64,000 bases of DNA, from positions 5,007,183 to 5,071,182 of the forward strand of contig NC_061068.1 of NCBI RefSeq assembly GCF_021917145.1, given 5' to 3'. Shown here piece after piece: positions 43,601 through 59,671 of the stretch. This DNA is from Hypomesus transpacificus. Taxonomy: Eukaryota > Chordata > Actinopteri > Osmeriformes > Osmeridae. Numbering within the stretch: position 1 is the stretch's first letter; each line of letters opens with the position of its first letter. The position numbers and the translations under genes were made by a program. The notes below the pieces were generated by a model. That model searched no databases. It saw nothing but the letters and a program-made list of their open reading frames with translations, and was not told where the DNA came from.

Positions 43601-45985
43601 CAAGTGCGTGTGATGTCAGATTCTGCTGGACTACTGGAAATTCTAACTAACACCCCCAGCGCCTGATCTCAGAGGCCTTGGAGAGGGCAGGAGGAGTAGA
43701 AACTGTCAGTTGCAACACTTCAAATACAATCACGGTTATTCCTTTCTATTAGTCTGAATCATGGCGACATGTGAATACGTAACCTGAGGTTATGTAGAGT
43801 AGCCAGAAGCAGATCCAGTCATTGGTCTGTGACACAAATAATTATGCAAGTGTTACCTTTTTTTGTTTGATATTAGCTTTTTCTTTTTTGCTAAAATTGA
43901 ACTACACAAATTCTTTGTAGAAATAAGGAGGCCAGTCCATTGTGTGTAGACATGGGGCAGACAGACAGTTTTGCATGCAAATGTGGAAAAAGGATGTTGA
44001 ATCTTGACATGTATTTCTTTTAACTTTAGTCAAAGAGGAATAGCTAGTTTTTAAGGATGTGTTTTCCTAAAACTTTTCATTTCTGAAGAGCCACAACAGT
44101 CCTACTCCCAACTGTGAACAGCACTAAACCCACTACTTAGTTTGAAGAAGTTTAACCAAGTTGTGCTTACTTGCCCTTTATGTTAGCCAAAGGCAGCCAT
44201 CCATTTCAGTGACTTTAGTGTGTAACCACTAACAAGGTGCCCTACCACATGATATCTAATGACACTACATTGTCTGGTTGCGTTCAGTTTTTGTCTGACG
44301 GCCATTGACCGGGCTTCTGGTCTGTAGAACAAGACGTAACATCACACCAGTCATAGCTGTCCGGGTTTTGACATGTCTTCACAGTTGTGTGATTGTTGAG
44401 TGTATGGGGTTAAGTCTTGTCAGGTCAGACAGCCAGACAGATTTCTGTCTTAATCTGGTCACACATGCACCCTGTCTTTCTGAGCTGGTCTTTCCTGGAG
44501 GCAAGTGGTGTTTTGGTGCGAGATTCATGGAGATGGCTTCAGATTGGGTTACTAACTGATAGTATCTCTAGTCAATTTCTATTACGCCACTGATGTCAGA
44601 CAGAAAACACAGCAGAGGAGACAAGTGTTTTATATCTTACTTTAGACTTTTTCTTATGTATTGAACAAATACTGAAGTATCCCTATTTGAGAATACATAT
44701 TTTTTATTCGAATTGTACATATTGGAATATGTATTTTTGCACAGGAATTTTCTTACACACAATTTTTGGTACAATTAAGATCCTTATTATTTATTTAGTA
44801 AATTAGGTGACAAGTTTAAAAACCTGTTTATTTGAAGTGGTTCACTGCCAAGTCTGTAATGCAATACGTCTCTTAACTAGAGATTGAAGCATCTCATGAA
44901 TCATGTACTGATCTCCTGTATAAAGGTGAAGGGGTTGTCTCTGTGGCATGAGAGTTTGACAGAAGACATTATTTACATTGTTCAAGGTGTCACCTGTGCT
45001 TTTACTATTAAGTTGCCTCTGAATCAAAAACATTATTTTTTATTTTTTTTGTGACCCACATAGCCTGTTATGCCCCGAGGCTAAAGCGTGGTTGTTTTCT
45101 AACCAATTTCCATGGAGTCGGTCATTCACTTTGTTGAAGACGATTTAAAACATTTCACAATTGAAACACTTATTTTCCTTGAAGGCTGAAGGGATTAAAG
45201 CAATCACTAAAGAAAGGAAGATGGAACACTTCAAACAGTGTGACTGCTTGCCTCATTGTTGCCAAACATTGTAATTTGAATCACAGCTTTTTAAAGAAAT
45301 TCTTAGTTTGCCGCTTTTAGAAAATAATAAAATAAGTGCCTGAATTTGTTTCTCACCGACTGTTTAAGGACAGCTTTGTCGTTTTTAAGTTTTACCTTAC
45401 TTGAATGTTCAAAGTGTTTTAGGAGCTTGCTTTTCAAATCTGCCTATGAACTCTAAATGTGGTCAAACCTGTCAGCTAGCTGTTTAGCAACAGTGTTATT
45501 TTTATTTTATCAAAGTTTTCCATGATGAGAGAAGTCTAGATTTCTAGGCAGACCTGAGCTTGCTGACTTTCCTAGGTCTACTATAATTTGTTGGTCACAG
45601 GTTTAGTTTTGTTTACCCTTGAACTCCACTGACAACTCTTGACCTTGTTTTCATGTAATGGAAACGTTGCAAAGATTTTTTATATATATATTATCCATCA
45701 AGCACCATATACTTGGAATGTGAAAGTGAGAGAACACAACTTGCTTGTGGGAGGAAATTCCCAAGTATATACTTCTATGTAAAAGCGTGTATAGATGATT
45801 TTCCTTTTTTGTATACATTATCAAAATAATTTGATCAGCTGGACTTCTGTGTATTGGCTGCTACGTAATTCATGAACAAAACATGTTAGGTTAGATTTAC
45901 TTAATATTTAAAGAAAAAGATTGTATAGTCTATTTGTTTTGTAACAGGTTTCTGTAAATAAAAATAATTTATACTGCTATTTATA
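43137..45985 (+). other. ATXN7 3' UTR
   Basis: There is no coding frame after the stop. The region becomes AT-rich and ends near AATAAA at 45957-45962, the best poly(A) signal. It contains a TG microsatellite at 43571-43598. A frame at 43093-43347 with repeated Glu-Ala-Arg codons overlaps the stop in another frame and is not supported. Confidence 0.65.
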
Positions 45986-46070
45986 TGAAAAGTAAACTGT
46001 CTTGGCCTCTTTTCTATAGTACTATTTTCCCAAAAATGACAGGATTTACTATTTAGCATTTTGTTATTTA

Positions 46071-46953
46071 CAGGGTTCCCGTGGGGTCTTAAAATCTAAA
46101 AGTCCTTAAATTAAATTTAAGCTCTCAAAAATCTGTTAGATCTCAAAAATGTTTTACCTTCGTTCATTTCCAGAAACGTTGGCCGCAGAAATGTATTACA
46201 ACGTAGTAAAGAAGTATTGAGTCGTAGCCTACAAAGCGGAGCTCTAGAGTCCAGTGTTCGAATTACGGGGGGGCTTTGACCCCCCTATTTAAGACTTGGG
46301 CCCCCTATTTAAGACTTGGACACCCCAAAAGAGGTAAAAAGAACAGGTCAGGGGGGTTGCTCCATTTATTTATCGTTCTTACCTATAATCGTAAATATTA
46401 CTTAACACCCTGGAGAAGAAGCTGACACCCCCAATTATTATTGTATAATTCGCACTCTGTTTCTAACCAAACTAGAGGATCTTCCTGAGATTAAGAAGTG
46501 TTTGGTGGACTGATAAAACTGATAAAAGGACCATTTCTTTTTAGGCTCTTGGTTGAACCTTTCCTGGTGGGACAGTTGAGTACCTGGAAAGACCGTTGTG
46601 AGAGGGGATCTGGACAGTCGGGGAGTGCGCTGCGTGGGCTTTCTGAGATCTGGGCCCACAGATGCGTTTGGCACTACTGTGCTTGTTTTGAACCCAGGTC
46701 GTTGTGGTGTAGGCCCTTGTTCTAAACCCACTACACCACAAATTGTTACTAATGTGATTGCTTTATCTGTAAATTAAATGATACATTTTCAATGACTGAA
46801 TTCATTGAAACAAAAACTTTTTTTTCTCAGAATTTCTTTGATTTTAATATTTTGGGGTAATGTGTCGTGTAGGTCTTCAATTTCAATCTTTATGGTCTTA
46901 AATTGTCTTTAAAAAGTCTTAAATTGGATTTACTGAAACCTGCAGGAACCCTG
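46071..46953. mobile_element. DNA transposon remnant, CAGGGTTCC/GGAACCCTG ends
   Basis: The left end CAGGGTTCCCGTGGGGTCTT (46071) and right end CCTGCAGGAACCCTG (46939-46953) are inverted. Both ends carry the TCTTAAA-type repeats common in fish elements of this kind. TATTTA lies next to each end, a possible imperfect target duplication. There is no transposase. The middle (about 46250-46740) looks like a further insertion and has an uninformative - strand frame. Confidence 0.65.
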
Positions 46954-47247
46954 TATTTAATCTCACATGGGATTGCATTACACTTCAGCTACATGATAAA
47001 TCAGACAGTGGTCATGATGAACACAGATCTACCCAGGACCACACAGATGATTGAACAAGATTCAGATATCACTTCCAGAAGTGTGCTCAGTCTTCAACAA
47101 AACTGGGTCACCGAAAAGATTTTTTTTAATTATATACACAATATAAGGGTCACTTTTTCAGACAAACTATTGGTGTGGACACTGGTACAACAGAAAACCC
47201 CAGGTGTTCCTCCCACGTGACGTCAGCCGACTCCTACATGGGCCATG

Positions 47248-49970
<2,723 letters not shown>

Positions 49971-50227
49971 TTTTGCAAGTATAAAAGAGAATCAAAACAA
50001 ACACAAATGTTTTGTTAAGAAATAAGTCAAAAAGCTATCGTCTACTAGCCAGCCGACGATGACTACAGAAAAACACTGAACTTGCTACTTCCGCCAGACC
50101 AACAACCAGAGAGGAAGAAAGACAAAGACATATTTAGAGCCGCGTGTCCAGTTATGTATTTACTGCCGTCTGCTGGATGAAAATGTGACTGCATCTTCAA
50201 TAAATGAACTAAAAGTAAAAAATGTAA

Positions 50228-50236
<9 letters not shown>

Positions 50237-50271
<35 letters not shown>
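50237..50271. repeat. TA microsatellite between PSMD6 and SLC2A
   Basis: About 17 TA units follow an A run. It lies in the 549-bp gap between the divergent PSMD6 and SLC2A start codons. No core promoter motif could be assigned there with confidence. Confidence 0.88.
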
Positions 50272-50273
<2 letters not shown>

Positions 50274-50519
50274 AAATATGGACAAACGTGTTTTTGTGGG
50301 GGGGTTTTCCCGAACAAACGTTACATATTGGATTGAAAACAATAGTAAACACATGACCAATGAGACTGTCTCTCTGACTGCTTGATGTTATAGTTTCCTC
50401 TTCCTTCCCTTGAAGAAGTAAAAGATTAATCACACACCTACAATATCTAACAGGGCTCAATGGATGTACATGAGATCAGGAGTACATGAGTGTTGAATGG
50501 ACTTCACAAGTGAGACATA

Positions 50520-53500
50520 ATGGAGGGTTTTCTGAGTCAACTGGTAATCAAACCTTTAATTATATTTTATTGCAACAGTATTCATTATGTAAGGCGATGT
50601 TGATTGTAAAAATACTACGTAATAATACATTAGGCAACCCAAGAATAATCTGAGTTTTTATCATAAAACAAGTATTAAGAAATAGACGTTTAGATCATAT
50701 TTTGCTGTATTGATTTAATTTTAAATATGATCTACAATAGATACACGCAATTGGCCAGCAATACCCTTGTAATGGGAGGCCGATGACTCAGCAACATTTT
50801 AACCTGTTATGATGTGAGAAATTATTATACCCAAAAGAATTATAGCCTATAGAATTATAGTACAATATCTAGTGGTGTAACATTTTTATGTGGTAAATTG
50901 TGATAAAGGTATGAGTTCATTTTGACAGAGAAGCACACACCTCTCTTGTCCTCCCTTCCAGACCCATGGGAATGCTTGGTTGTTCATCATAGTTCTGGGT
51001 ATTGGAGGATCCTTTCAAAATGGATTTCATGTCACCGCCCTCAGTTCACCCTCACCAGTAAGATGAACATTTCTTCATTCAGTATAATCTACCAGTTGTT
51101 GAGAATACATGGAAGAGGGATATAGTCCTAGTCCATCCACTCATGAATATAAATGATTGTGTCAGTACTTTCTAAAATAGTAGGATGAGTGAGAAGCTAA
51201 CCTGCTGTTAGATTACTTGGCAGGGCACAGATGGTGAATGCACCGTTTGTTCAAGGTTCATGACTATCCCCATCTTGTTACACTTCACACAACTCAGAAT
51301 ATTCCAAATGAACATCTGCTGTAGTACATGTCTACCTTGGCAGGTTTTGGCACAAACTTGTAGGCAGAGATGTCAAAAGTACACACATCCTTCACTCAAG
51401 TAGAAGTACAGATACTCATGTTTAAAAATACTTTCACTCAAGTTGAAGTAAATAAGTATAGGCTCTGACATATACTTAAGTAACAACTGTGCAACAATGT
51501 AACAACAGTGTAATCACAATGTAATGATAGTGTAATAACAGTATAACAACCGTGTAACAACAATGTAACAACAGTGTAACAACAGTGTAACTAGGGCTTG
51601 ACATGAACTTTTTGAGGCACTTGTCTTTGGACAAGTACATTTGCGTTTCACTTGTCCATGCATAAAAGTCACTTGACACAAATGTTATTTGTTACATACA
51701 ACATTTACACAATTTCTGCAGAATGACAGTGTAACAACAGTGTTGAAATGACAAGAAATCATATTGATCATGCCACCAAATACAGATTTAAACTAAAGTA
51801 ACGAGCCCTAACCCAAAAAAATTAAGGAGTGAAAGTAAAAAGTTGTTAGAAAAAGAAATGGTAAAACTGATACCAGAAAAATCTACTTAAGTACAAAAGT
51901 ACTTTGTTAATTCCCATCACTGCTTGAGGGAAACAACACTTGTTTTGACCTCGTATGTGTTTTCAGTATATCCAACGCTTCATCAATAGCAGTTGGTCTG
52001 GGAGATATGAGGAGCCTGCCGCTTCCCAGACAGTCACCCTCATCTGGTCAGCTGTTGTGTCCATCTATGCTGTAGGGGGGCTGTTTGGCTCTGTGAGTGT
52101 TCGAAGTGTAGCTGAGGCATTTGGGAGGTAATTGGCCCATTTTTCAACACAAAAGAGACCATCCTCTGGGACAGAGAATATGTAACGAATGAATTAACCA
52201 TCTAACTGAATGTATACCGGGAGAAACATATAATGTTGCCCATGTACAACTTGGTTTTATCTACAGAAAGAGAGCCACGATTTACAACAATGTAATAAGC
52301 ATTGTTGCTTCAGTGATCATGTTTACAAGCAAGGAAGCAAATTCCTTTGAGATGGTCCTAGTGGCACGATTCCTGTATGGATTCACAGCAGGTAGGTCTA
52401 ACATAGAGAACTTAATATAGCCTGAATGGAAAGTTGTATCATCATCTGTTATTACAACAAAATCACATAGATGTCAGACTGTCAGTGTTACTTGTGTGTG
52501 TCAAACTCAGGTTTAGGAGGAAACCTCCATGTCATTTACTTGGGAGAGAGTTCCCCCAAAAGGATCAGAGGTTTAGTCATTTTAACCTCAGCTACCTTTG
52601 TCTCTATGGGTAAACTTGCAGGACAAGTGGTTGGTCTAAGGTACAGTATAATCATCATCTGACTTTCCCTAGTTTCACCACATTGTTGCTTTCCGTTGTG
52701 CTTGTGGTTAACCAATCAATGTAGTATTATGTAATACACAAAATGTTAACAGATATGTATTGATTTGTTGAATAGACATGACGGTGGGTATTGTGTTTTC
52801 TCAGGGAGATTCTTGGCCGTGAGGACTTGTGGAACATCCTCCTGTGTGTCCCAACATGTTTCTCTGTTCTTCAGCTGGTCATCCTGCCCTTCTTTCCTGA
52901 GGCCCCCAGATACTCATTAATAGAGAAAGGAGACACAGAGGCATGCAAAAAAGGTTGGGATATTTCTGCACAGTCATTCATGCTGAAATCCACTGTCCAA
53001 AGGGTCTTTGGACAGTGCAACAACTGCAATAACTGAAACAATGGAACACTGAGTGCTATGCAAATGTATAAAAAACGTAATTATACTGAATGTAGGAGAA
53101 TATCTGAGTTGACATTTACATGTTTAAGTCCCTTAAAGTATTGCCAAACAAAATACAGTCATTACATTTACATTACATTTACATTTATGCATTTAGCAGA
53201 CGCTTTTATCCAAAGCGACTTCCAAGAGAGAGCTTTACAAAAGAGCATAGGTCACTGATCATTACAACAAGGTAGTCCCAAACATTGCAAGCAGCCAAAA
53301 CATGAAGCATACATTGTGAAAAAACTATACAATTGCCGAAAGGGAAGACCCATAAGAGCATGCAGTTATACAAGTTTACAAATTAAAACAACATGAACCA
53401 CAAAAAGTGCAGGACTGTACCTGTGGAAGAACAATCAATAGTAATCATTGATTGTTGTCATTATGAGCCATGCTGGATGATCATACATATCTGAATTGCT

Positions 53501-53876
53501 TGTGTGTGTCCCAGCGCTTCAGAGTCTGTGGGGGGGAGGTGATTACAAGCTGGAGATTCAAGAGATGGTGATGGAGCAGACTGCCATTAGGGGGGTTCAC
53601 TCCAAGAGCCTGTTGGAGCTGCTGAGAGACAGGAGTGTACGCTGGCAGCTGCTCACCATGATGGTCATCTACGGCTGCATCCAGTTCTGTGGTCTCTCAG
53701 CTGTAAGGATGCTAAACTCTACCCTTAAATTTCCTCTGGAGCAGGCTGGCATTATCTACGCTGCTTTATCTCACAATCTGAGGAACTAAATGTACTCTAT
53801 TCGATTGATTCACTCTAATTTACCTTCTTTTCTTTACTTTGTCCCTCTTTTTCCCTCCCTCCCTCCCTCCCTCCCT

Positions 53877-53945
<69 letters not shown>

Positions 53946-53960
53946 CCTCCCTCCCTCTCC

Positions 53961-54033
<73 letters not shown>

Positions 54034-54639
54034 CTCAGATCAGTGTGTACTCCTATGACATCTTTCTGAACGCTGGTATTCCCCAGGATAAGGTCCGCTA
54101 TGTGACGCTGGGTGTGGGAGCGGCTGAGGTACTCACCTCTATCACATGTGTGAGTCCTGGGGAAATGCACCGCTTACATATGAACACCACAGTCACACCT
54201 GCAGAGGAGGTATTTCGCCCTTCCCTAGCAACCGAAAGAGATTGTATCGCTAACAGGACTGTAACGGCTGAGATCGTCCCCTAAATACAGCAGCAATGGC
54301 TCCCCTACAGGTGGACTCTGTCACTAAGAGGCCACGGCCTCTCTCGGGCTTCCCGACGATAAATCATCACAGAGACCTCTTAACTCTGCTGTCTCTGCTG
54401 TCTTCGCACCACAGCGTTAGATGGATGGGGAAAGTTGTGGCAGGGTTCTGGTTCCCTCCCCTGTGAGAGGGCTGCCACAGCTCTCTGTGTGTCTCCCTGT
54501 CCCCCAGGGCCTTCTGATCGAGAGCGTGGGGAGGAGGCCGCTGCTCTGGGGGGGCTTTGGAGCCATGTCGGCCATCATGGTATTAATCACCGCCACGCTC
54601 AACCTCAAGGTGACCTCTGAGTTCTGTGGCGGAAGGGGG

Positions 54640-54674
<35 letters not shown>

Positions 54675-55634
54675 AATTGGGGGTGTTTGGATATGTATTT
54701 GTGGACCTTACCTCACTTTGATACTAAAATAATGTGACATAGGTTATATATGTAAGCAGCGGGAGCAACAGACACAAATGTCACCGTTAAAGTGTGGCCC
54801 TTTATGTTCAGTTATCTTGTTATGTGTCTGCTTCCAGGACCTTATGTACCTGAGTCTTGTATCTGCTTCCAGGACCAAAGCTACTGGATTCCATACAGCA
54901 CTGTTGGCTTGATATTCCTCTTCATAATCTTCTATAGTGGAGGACCAGGTATGTCTACAATACAGTACATGTAATATGGCTATGGATTGGATTTGGACAG
55001 AATGCTACCCTCCATGGTATCACAGTTACAGTAATACACATCCAAGGCTGTGGTTGTTGATCTGAATAGTGTTCCTCCTTGGTCTTTCTACAGCTGGAGT
55101 GTTGCCCTCTCTCACCCATGAGCTTTTCATCCAGTCATGCCGGCCAGCAGCGTTTGTCTTCGTAGGTATCCAGCGCTGGCTAGGCTTCGCTATCCTGGGC
55201 CTGGCCTTCCCCTTTCTCCTTGTAAGTCATCAACTTACAACTTTGGTCACGTCTGAATGAACTAGCTGTTCATGTGAGCTCTAATTTAGACATCGCAAGA
55301 ATCGAGGTTTAACTGATAAGTGTCTTGGCTCTGAATGGAACAATAGAGCAGGAGCTTAATGACAGAATGACAGGAGGTGAGATGCTTTTCCTGCCTACGC
55401 TGCAGTGTGAGTCCCTGGTCTTTCACACCTGTCTCCTCGTGTCTGCAGGTGGAGCTCGAGTCCTTCTGCTTCCTGCTCTTCTCCTGCATGTGTCTGCTCG
55501 CCGGCACCTACGTCTTCTTCATCCTCCCGGAGACCAAAGGCAGAACCTTGCTGGAGATCAACGAGGAGTTCCAGAACATTCACTTGTGTGGGAAACCCCC
55601 CTGTGATGAAAAAGCCCTAGAGACCAGCTTATGA
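50520..55634 (+). CDS. Class II SLC2A/GLUT-family hexose-type transporter
   Basis: The exons are 50520-50543 (ATG, eight codons, least certain), 50962-51057, 51967-52127, 52267-52391, 52511-52640, 52805-52953, 53515-53702, 54039-54149, 54508-54609, 54873-54948, 55094-55221 and 55449-55634. The total is 1476 nt, or 491 aa, normal for GLUTs. SLC2A proteins are 12-helix facilitative transporters of the plasma membrane. Visible are helix 1 (IVLGIGGSFQNGFHV), the loop motif YLGESSPKRIRG, the helix 7 region QFCGLSAISVYSYDIF, SVGRRPLL, GPAGVLPSLTHELFIQSCRP and the terminal PETKGRT. These fit class II (GLUT5/7/9/11 group). The fish-specific slc2a15 is a good candidate, but I cannot separate it from slc2a9 or slc2a11 types. 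The cargo is unknown. The introns hold a hAT-like element, a LINE tail and a long CT repeat. Confidence 0.88.
51365..51922. mobile_element. hAT-like non-autonomous element in SLC2A intron
   Basis: The ends are CAGAGATGTCAAAAGTAC at the left and the inverse of CAGTGATGGGAATTAAC at the right. The flanks CTTGTAGG (51357-51364) and CTTGAGGG (51923-51930) match at six of eight bases, an 8-bp target duplication as in hAT elements. There is no transposase. The inside holds a 12-bp minisatellite. Confidence 0.7.
51481..51592. repeat. 12-bp minisatellite GTAACAACAGTG inside the hAT-like element
   Basis: About eight to nine degenerate copies of GTAACAACAGTG occur in tandem. It probably expanded within the transposon. 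Confidence 0.8.
53160..53445 (-). mobile_element. LINE 3' UTR fragment in SLC2A intron
   Basis: Read on the - strand, this matches the LINE 3' UTR at about 14136-14385 (TTTGTAAAGCTCTCTCTTGG then AAGTCGCTTTGGATAAAAGC). It is severely 5' truncated and has no coding sequence. Confidence 0.85.
53848..54034. repeat. CCCT/CT microsatellite abutting an SLC2A splice acceptor
   Basis: A CCCT run is followed by two long CT runs, ending only a few bases before the acceptor at 54038. The repeat is the polypyrimidine tract for exon 54039-54149. Open frames here are low-complexity artefacts. Confidence 0.95.
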
Positions 55635-57819
55635 GATGTCAGAGATGAAGAACCGCTGGAAGAAGGGAACAATGTTTTAGGTGCTTCTCATGGTTCATTT
55701 ATGATAGGTTGAGTGTGACTAAAAAAAGAGCTAATGAGAAGTACATCATAGGTGTCACATGATACTATAAATTAAAGATATACTTGTACGATGTACTGGA
55801 TATCATTTCCTCTTCATAGGTACTGTTTACATAACACAGCATGGCTTTGCAGTTTATAGGAATTATTTGCCTGGTGTGTGTGTTTTCCTTTTCAAAGATC
55901 ACCTCCATTGAAAAAAAAAAAACATAACTTTCCCACCATCGCTTAATGAATCTCCACACTCCCAGTTCCCTGTACTTCTCTCTGAGACACTCCTCCAATA
56001 ACCTCAACAGCATGAAGCCTTCAGACCAGCCAATCAGGCTGCAGGACATGCAGAGGCTTCCCATAGCTTCTACACCGGCGGCTCCCTAGACTTCTATAAT
56101 CACGTGGCTCTATGAGGGCTCTCACCCCCCTTATCACTGGCCACCAGCTGCCCCAGGACTGGAGCTCTTCATTAGCCCTTAAACACGGAAGCCGTACTGC
56201 TCCCACTCCAGGATGCTCACTGATTGACGTTATCTTGGCCCGGGGAGAGATGCTGTGTTGGCGTCCCGCTGTACCTTGTTATCTCTGGTGGGGATTAACC
56301 AGAGGATTAATTAGAGCAACCATAGTAACGGATAACGGCTCCGCCTCAAAGATTTGGCTGGTCAGTCACTGAGATTTCAGCCACTGAGATTTCCGTGCTT
56401 CTTCACGTGGTACTCTTTGATGGGAAGGACAGCTGCTAAGGTAGGGACATGATCAGGACAACATTAGAGCCATACTGTTGCTAGTCAATAAAAGATAGCT
56501 TCATAATTAGAAGAAGACATAAGACTTTTTTTTGTGCAAAGTGACAGTTGTTTGTCATTTTTGACAGAAAGTAATTCAGTCAAAAATAACCACAAATATG
56601 ATGTATTTTTGCATTTGAGTGTGGCACACTTAAGCGCCCCAAAAGGGTTGTAATGACACAAAAACATCAACAGATGGCGCAGTCAATCTACATAGTTAGA
56701 ACGACAAGCCTGTTGGCCCACTTGACACAGGGTGACAAGGCATGAGGATATGTTCTTGTGACACACAATAGCACTGGCCTATATCTTATGTAGTCCATGT
56801 TTTCTATTAGTCATATGATAGTGGAACAAGATTTTGTTGGTAGTTTTTTATCAGAATAAAACAAAGAAACCTACTATGAATCCTCTTTGAATGGCTTATG
56901 GCCATGCTTTCCTGTTGACCTTCCTGTTGACCTTCTTGTTCTAGTTGACTTAAGAGGTGAAACGGACACCATTACTCTGAGAGAGTATTCAGGTGCATTG
57001 CTTGAAAGTAGGTTTATAACACCTGGTGGTATTTTGGGTTTTCTTAGAGCCTTTGCTAAAACCAGAGCCTCTGCAGAGTGAGGAATCCTGCTGCATTAGG
57101 AGCTCCTCTGGGACTCTCAGGTGAGAAGTGGGCCCGCTCCGTGTTTTTAACTGTTTCACTTCCTGCCTGGGAACACTGGACGCACACCAGAAAGAACACG
57201 ACCCCGTTGAGAACAACAGAGGAGGGCAATGTAAGCATTAATGAAATCAATGGAGATGTGCTAATTGTAACGTAGTTAGTGAAAGGTCACAGAATCGCTC
57301 CAGGTTAATGCAATGTCAAGGACAGGGGGGTCGACGTGTCCATAGGATTCAAAACCCAAGGCCACTTAGTTGAGATTTTCTTTTGTTGAAAAGGTGCTTT
57401 TGCTAAGTGAGGGATAATCTACTGGATGTGGAGGATTTAGAGGGTCACTGTAGATCATTCTAGAAAGGCATACCCAAAGCTGAAGGTCATTCTGGAAAAA
57501 ATGAAGGGGATAACACCAAGGGTAGTTGTTTATAAATGTAGTAACGTCGATGTATTGCATGTATGGGGCTTGTGTTTACACTGTCCTGTGCTGTGTGTGT
57601 TTTCAGTTTTCTGCGATGGTCATAGTCATGGTCTCTAGGTTGGTCATGGTTTCAACCACAGCATCTGCTATGAACCACTGATTAGAGCGAGCACCAGTCT
57701 GCGGGAGCTTAAGAGGAAAATACACCCTGAAACAAGAAGATCATAGACTATCTCTGGCTCATTTACAGCTGAGGGCTAAAGAGGCCCATTCATCACGATA
57801 GGTTTTAGAAATGTAGGGA

Positions 57820-57959
57820 AAGAGATGGGGAGAGAGAGAGAGAGAGGGAGAGAGGGAGAGAGAGGGAGGGAAAGAGAAGGGGAAAGAAAGAAGGGGAGGG
57901 TTAGAAAGATAGAGAAGGAGAGAGAGAGACAGAGAGAGACAGAGAGAGAGAGATAGAGA

Positions 57960-58028
<69 letters not shown>

Positions 58029-58068
58029 GGAAAGAGAGAAGGGGAGGGGGAGGGTTGGAAAGATAGAG

Positions 58069-58131
<63 letters not shown>

Positions 58132-58148
58132 GAGAGCGAGAGAGAGAA
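57820..58148. repeat. GA microsatellite, long
   Basis: GAGA runs of over 60 bp are separated by GGGA-rich segments. The region is purine-only over most of its length and can form triplex DNA. The - strand frame of 198 aa over it is an artefact. Confidence 0.95.
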
Positions 58149-59548
58149 GCTATGTAGTTGTGGTGATTTAGTGCAGGTGGCACACAGATGGGACCCCTCC
58201 CGGGACCTAAGCTCGTTAATGAGTCACTGCCGGGGGGCCGGGGACGTGACATCATGAACCAGACGGACCCCTCTGGCACCAAGGAATAAAGGTACCCAGC
58301 ATGCCACTCCCCATTATGATGAGTTGCCCCCAAGTCGCTTGATCTGCGGATTAACCAGCCAAAAACTGGCACAGCCTCATGGCAGAATGTTGAATGTGTC
58401 AGATCAGCAAGTACATCATGAACCTAAACCATAAAAAAAGCAGCCTCAAGCTAATCAGGGTGACGGATTGTTCAGGGGCACAGCCATACGGCTAAAGTTG
58501 CATTAACAGTTAAACCTTTAGCTTACACACAAACGTGTTGACAAACACGTTTGACTGTTGCCACATACATCTTCGGTTTTGGTTGTTGTGCTTCCAGACT
58601 GTTCCAGCAGTGAGTGGTGGTTTGAGAGGGTGCAGGAGTCCCAGTGTGAGTGCAGGAGAGGGGCTAGCAGATGGAGTTAATACCAAACAGAGGGGTTACT
58701 GTCACACAGTATTAACAGCATACCCTCAGGAGAGGAGAGGGCTCCAGAATGGCCAGAGGCACTCAGGCAAGACTGGATGAGTCGACGCAATATTTACCAA
58801 GAAGGATTCTGGGAGGTCATTGGTCGAGAAATCCACCTCTGCCCTCTTGTTCCTATATGTTTATAAAGAGGATTATAGGTCATGGACACCAATTATCCCC
58901 TCATGGCCAGATCCTAATATGGGAAAAAACTGCCGTGGCCAAAAGTATTGTGAGCGACATACATTTTGTGTTTGCGAAGCTTGCTGGGCCGTGGCATAAA
59001 ATGACTGCTAAAATAATTTCAGTAAGTCATATCATCAGCACAGGGGAAAGTGTGAACTAGTTCTAGCCAGGGGAAATCACTCTATCATTCAGATTGGATT
59101 TTAAGAGCAGATTGACTGCTGTAAAAGAGGGGACTATTTGCATATATTACAATATTCGCCCCCAAAAAGCTTAAAAAAATATGAAATGTGCCTTATTGTA
59201 TTCCAGCATTCCAGCATACTTTGCTAAACACAACATTTGTCCTTGCCAAAACTTGTGGCCACGACTACTCAAGAGTGGGCTAGCACACCATCACTACTAC
59301 AATACCAAAATCACACCAATTATCTGGTTGAAAAATGGATGGGTTTAATATTTAATAGATAAACATCCCATTTCCATCCATGTCCACATTGTAGAGACTG
59401 TGGCGAAGGTCAAATGCTACTTTAATTGTTGTGTGAGAGTGTATGCATTCTTACCATAGTAATTGGGAACACATGATAAGATAGTAGGAGGCACCAGTGA
59501 AGGCTTGGCCATTCCTGTCATGCATCTTCTATTCACTGGAACTGGACT

Positions 59549-59671
59549 ATGTGTGTGTGTGTGTGTGGGTGAGCGCTGTGTGTGTGTTTGTGAGCACTGT
59601 GTGTGTGTGTGTCTGTGAGCAGTGTGTGTGTGTGTTTGTGTGTGCACTGTGTGTGTGTGTGTGTGTGTGTG
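59549..59671. repeat. TG microsatellite, interrupted
   Basis: Several TG runs are separated by GAGC/CACTG units, suggesting a longer TG array broken by a small higher-order unit of about 32-34 bp. Confidence 0.85.

Noticed and set aside
53790..54284. Ser/Leu-rich and Arg/Glu-rich frames
   Set aside because: These are translations of the CT microsatellite before an SLC2A exon.
57776..58372. 198-aa - strand frame
   Set aside because: Low-complexity translation of the GA microsatellite.
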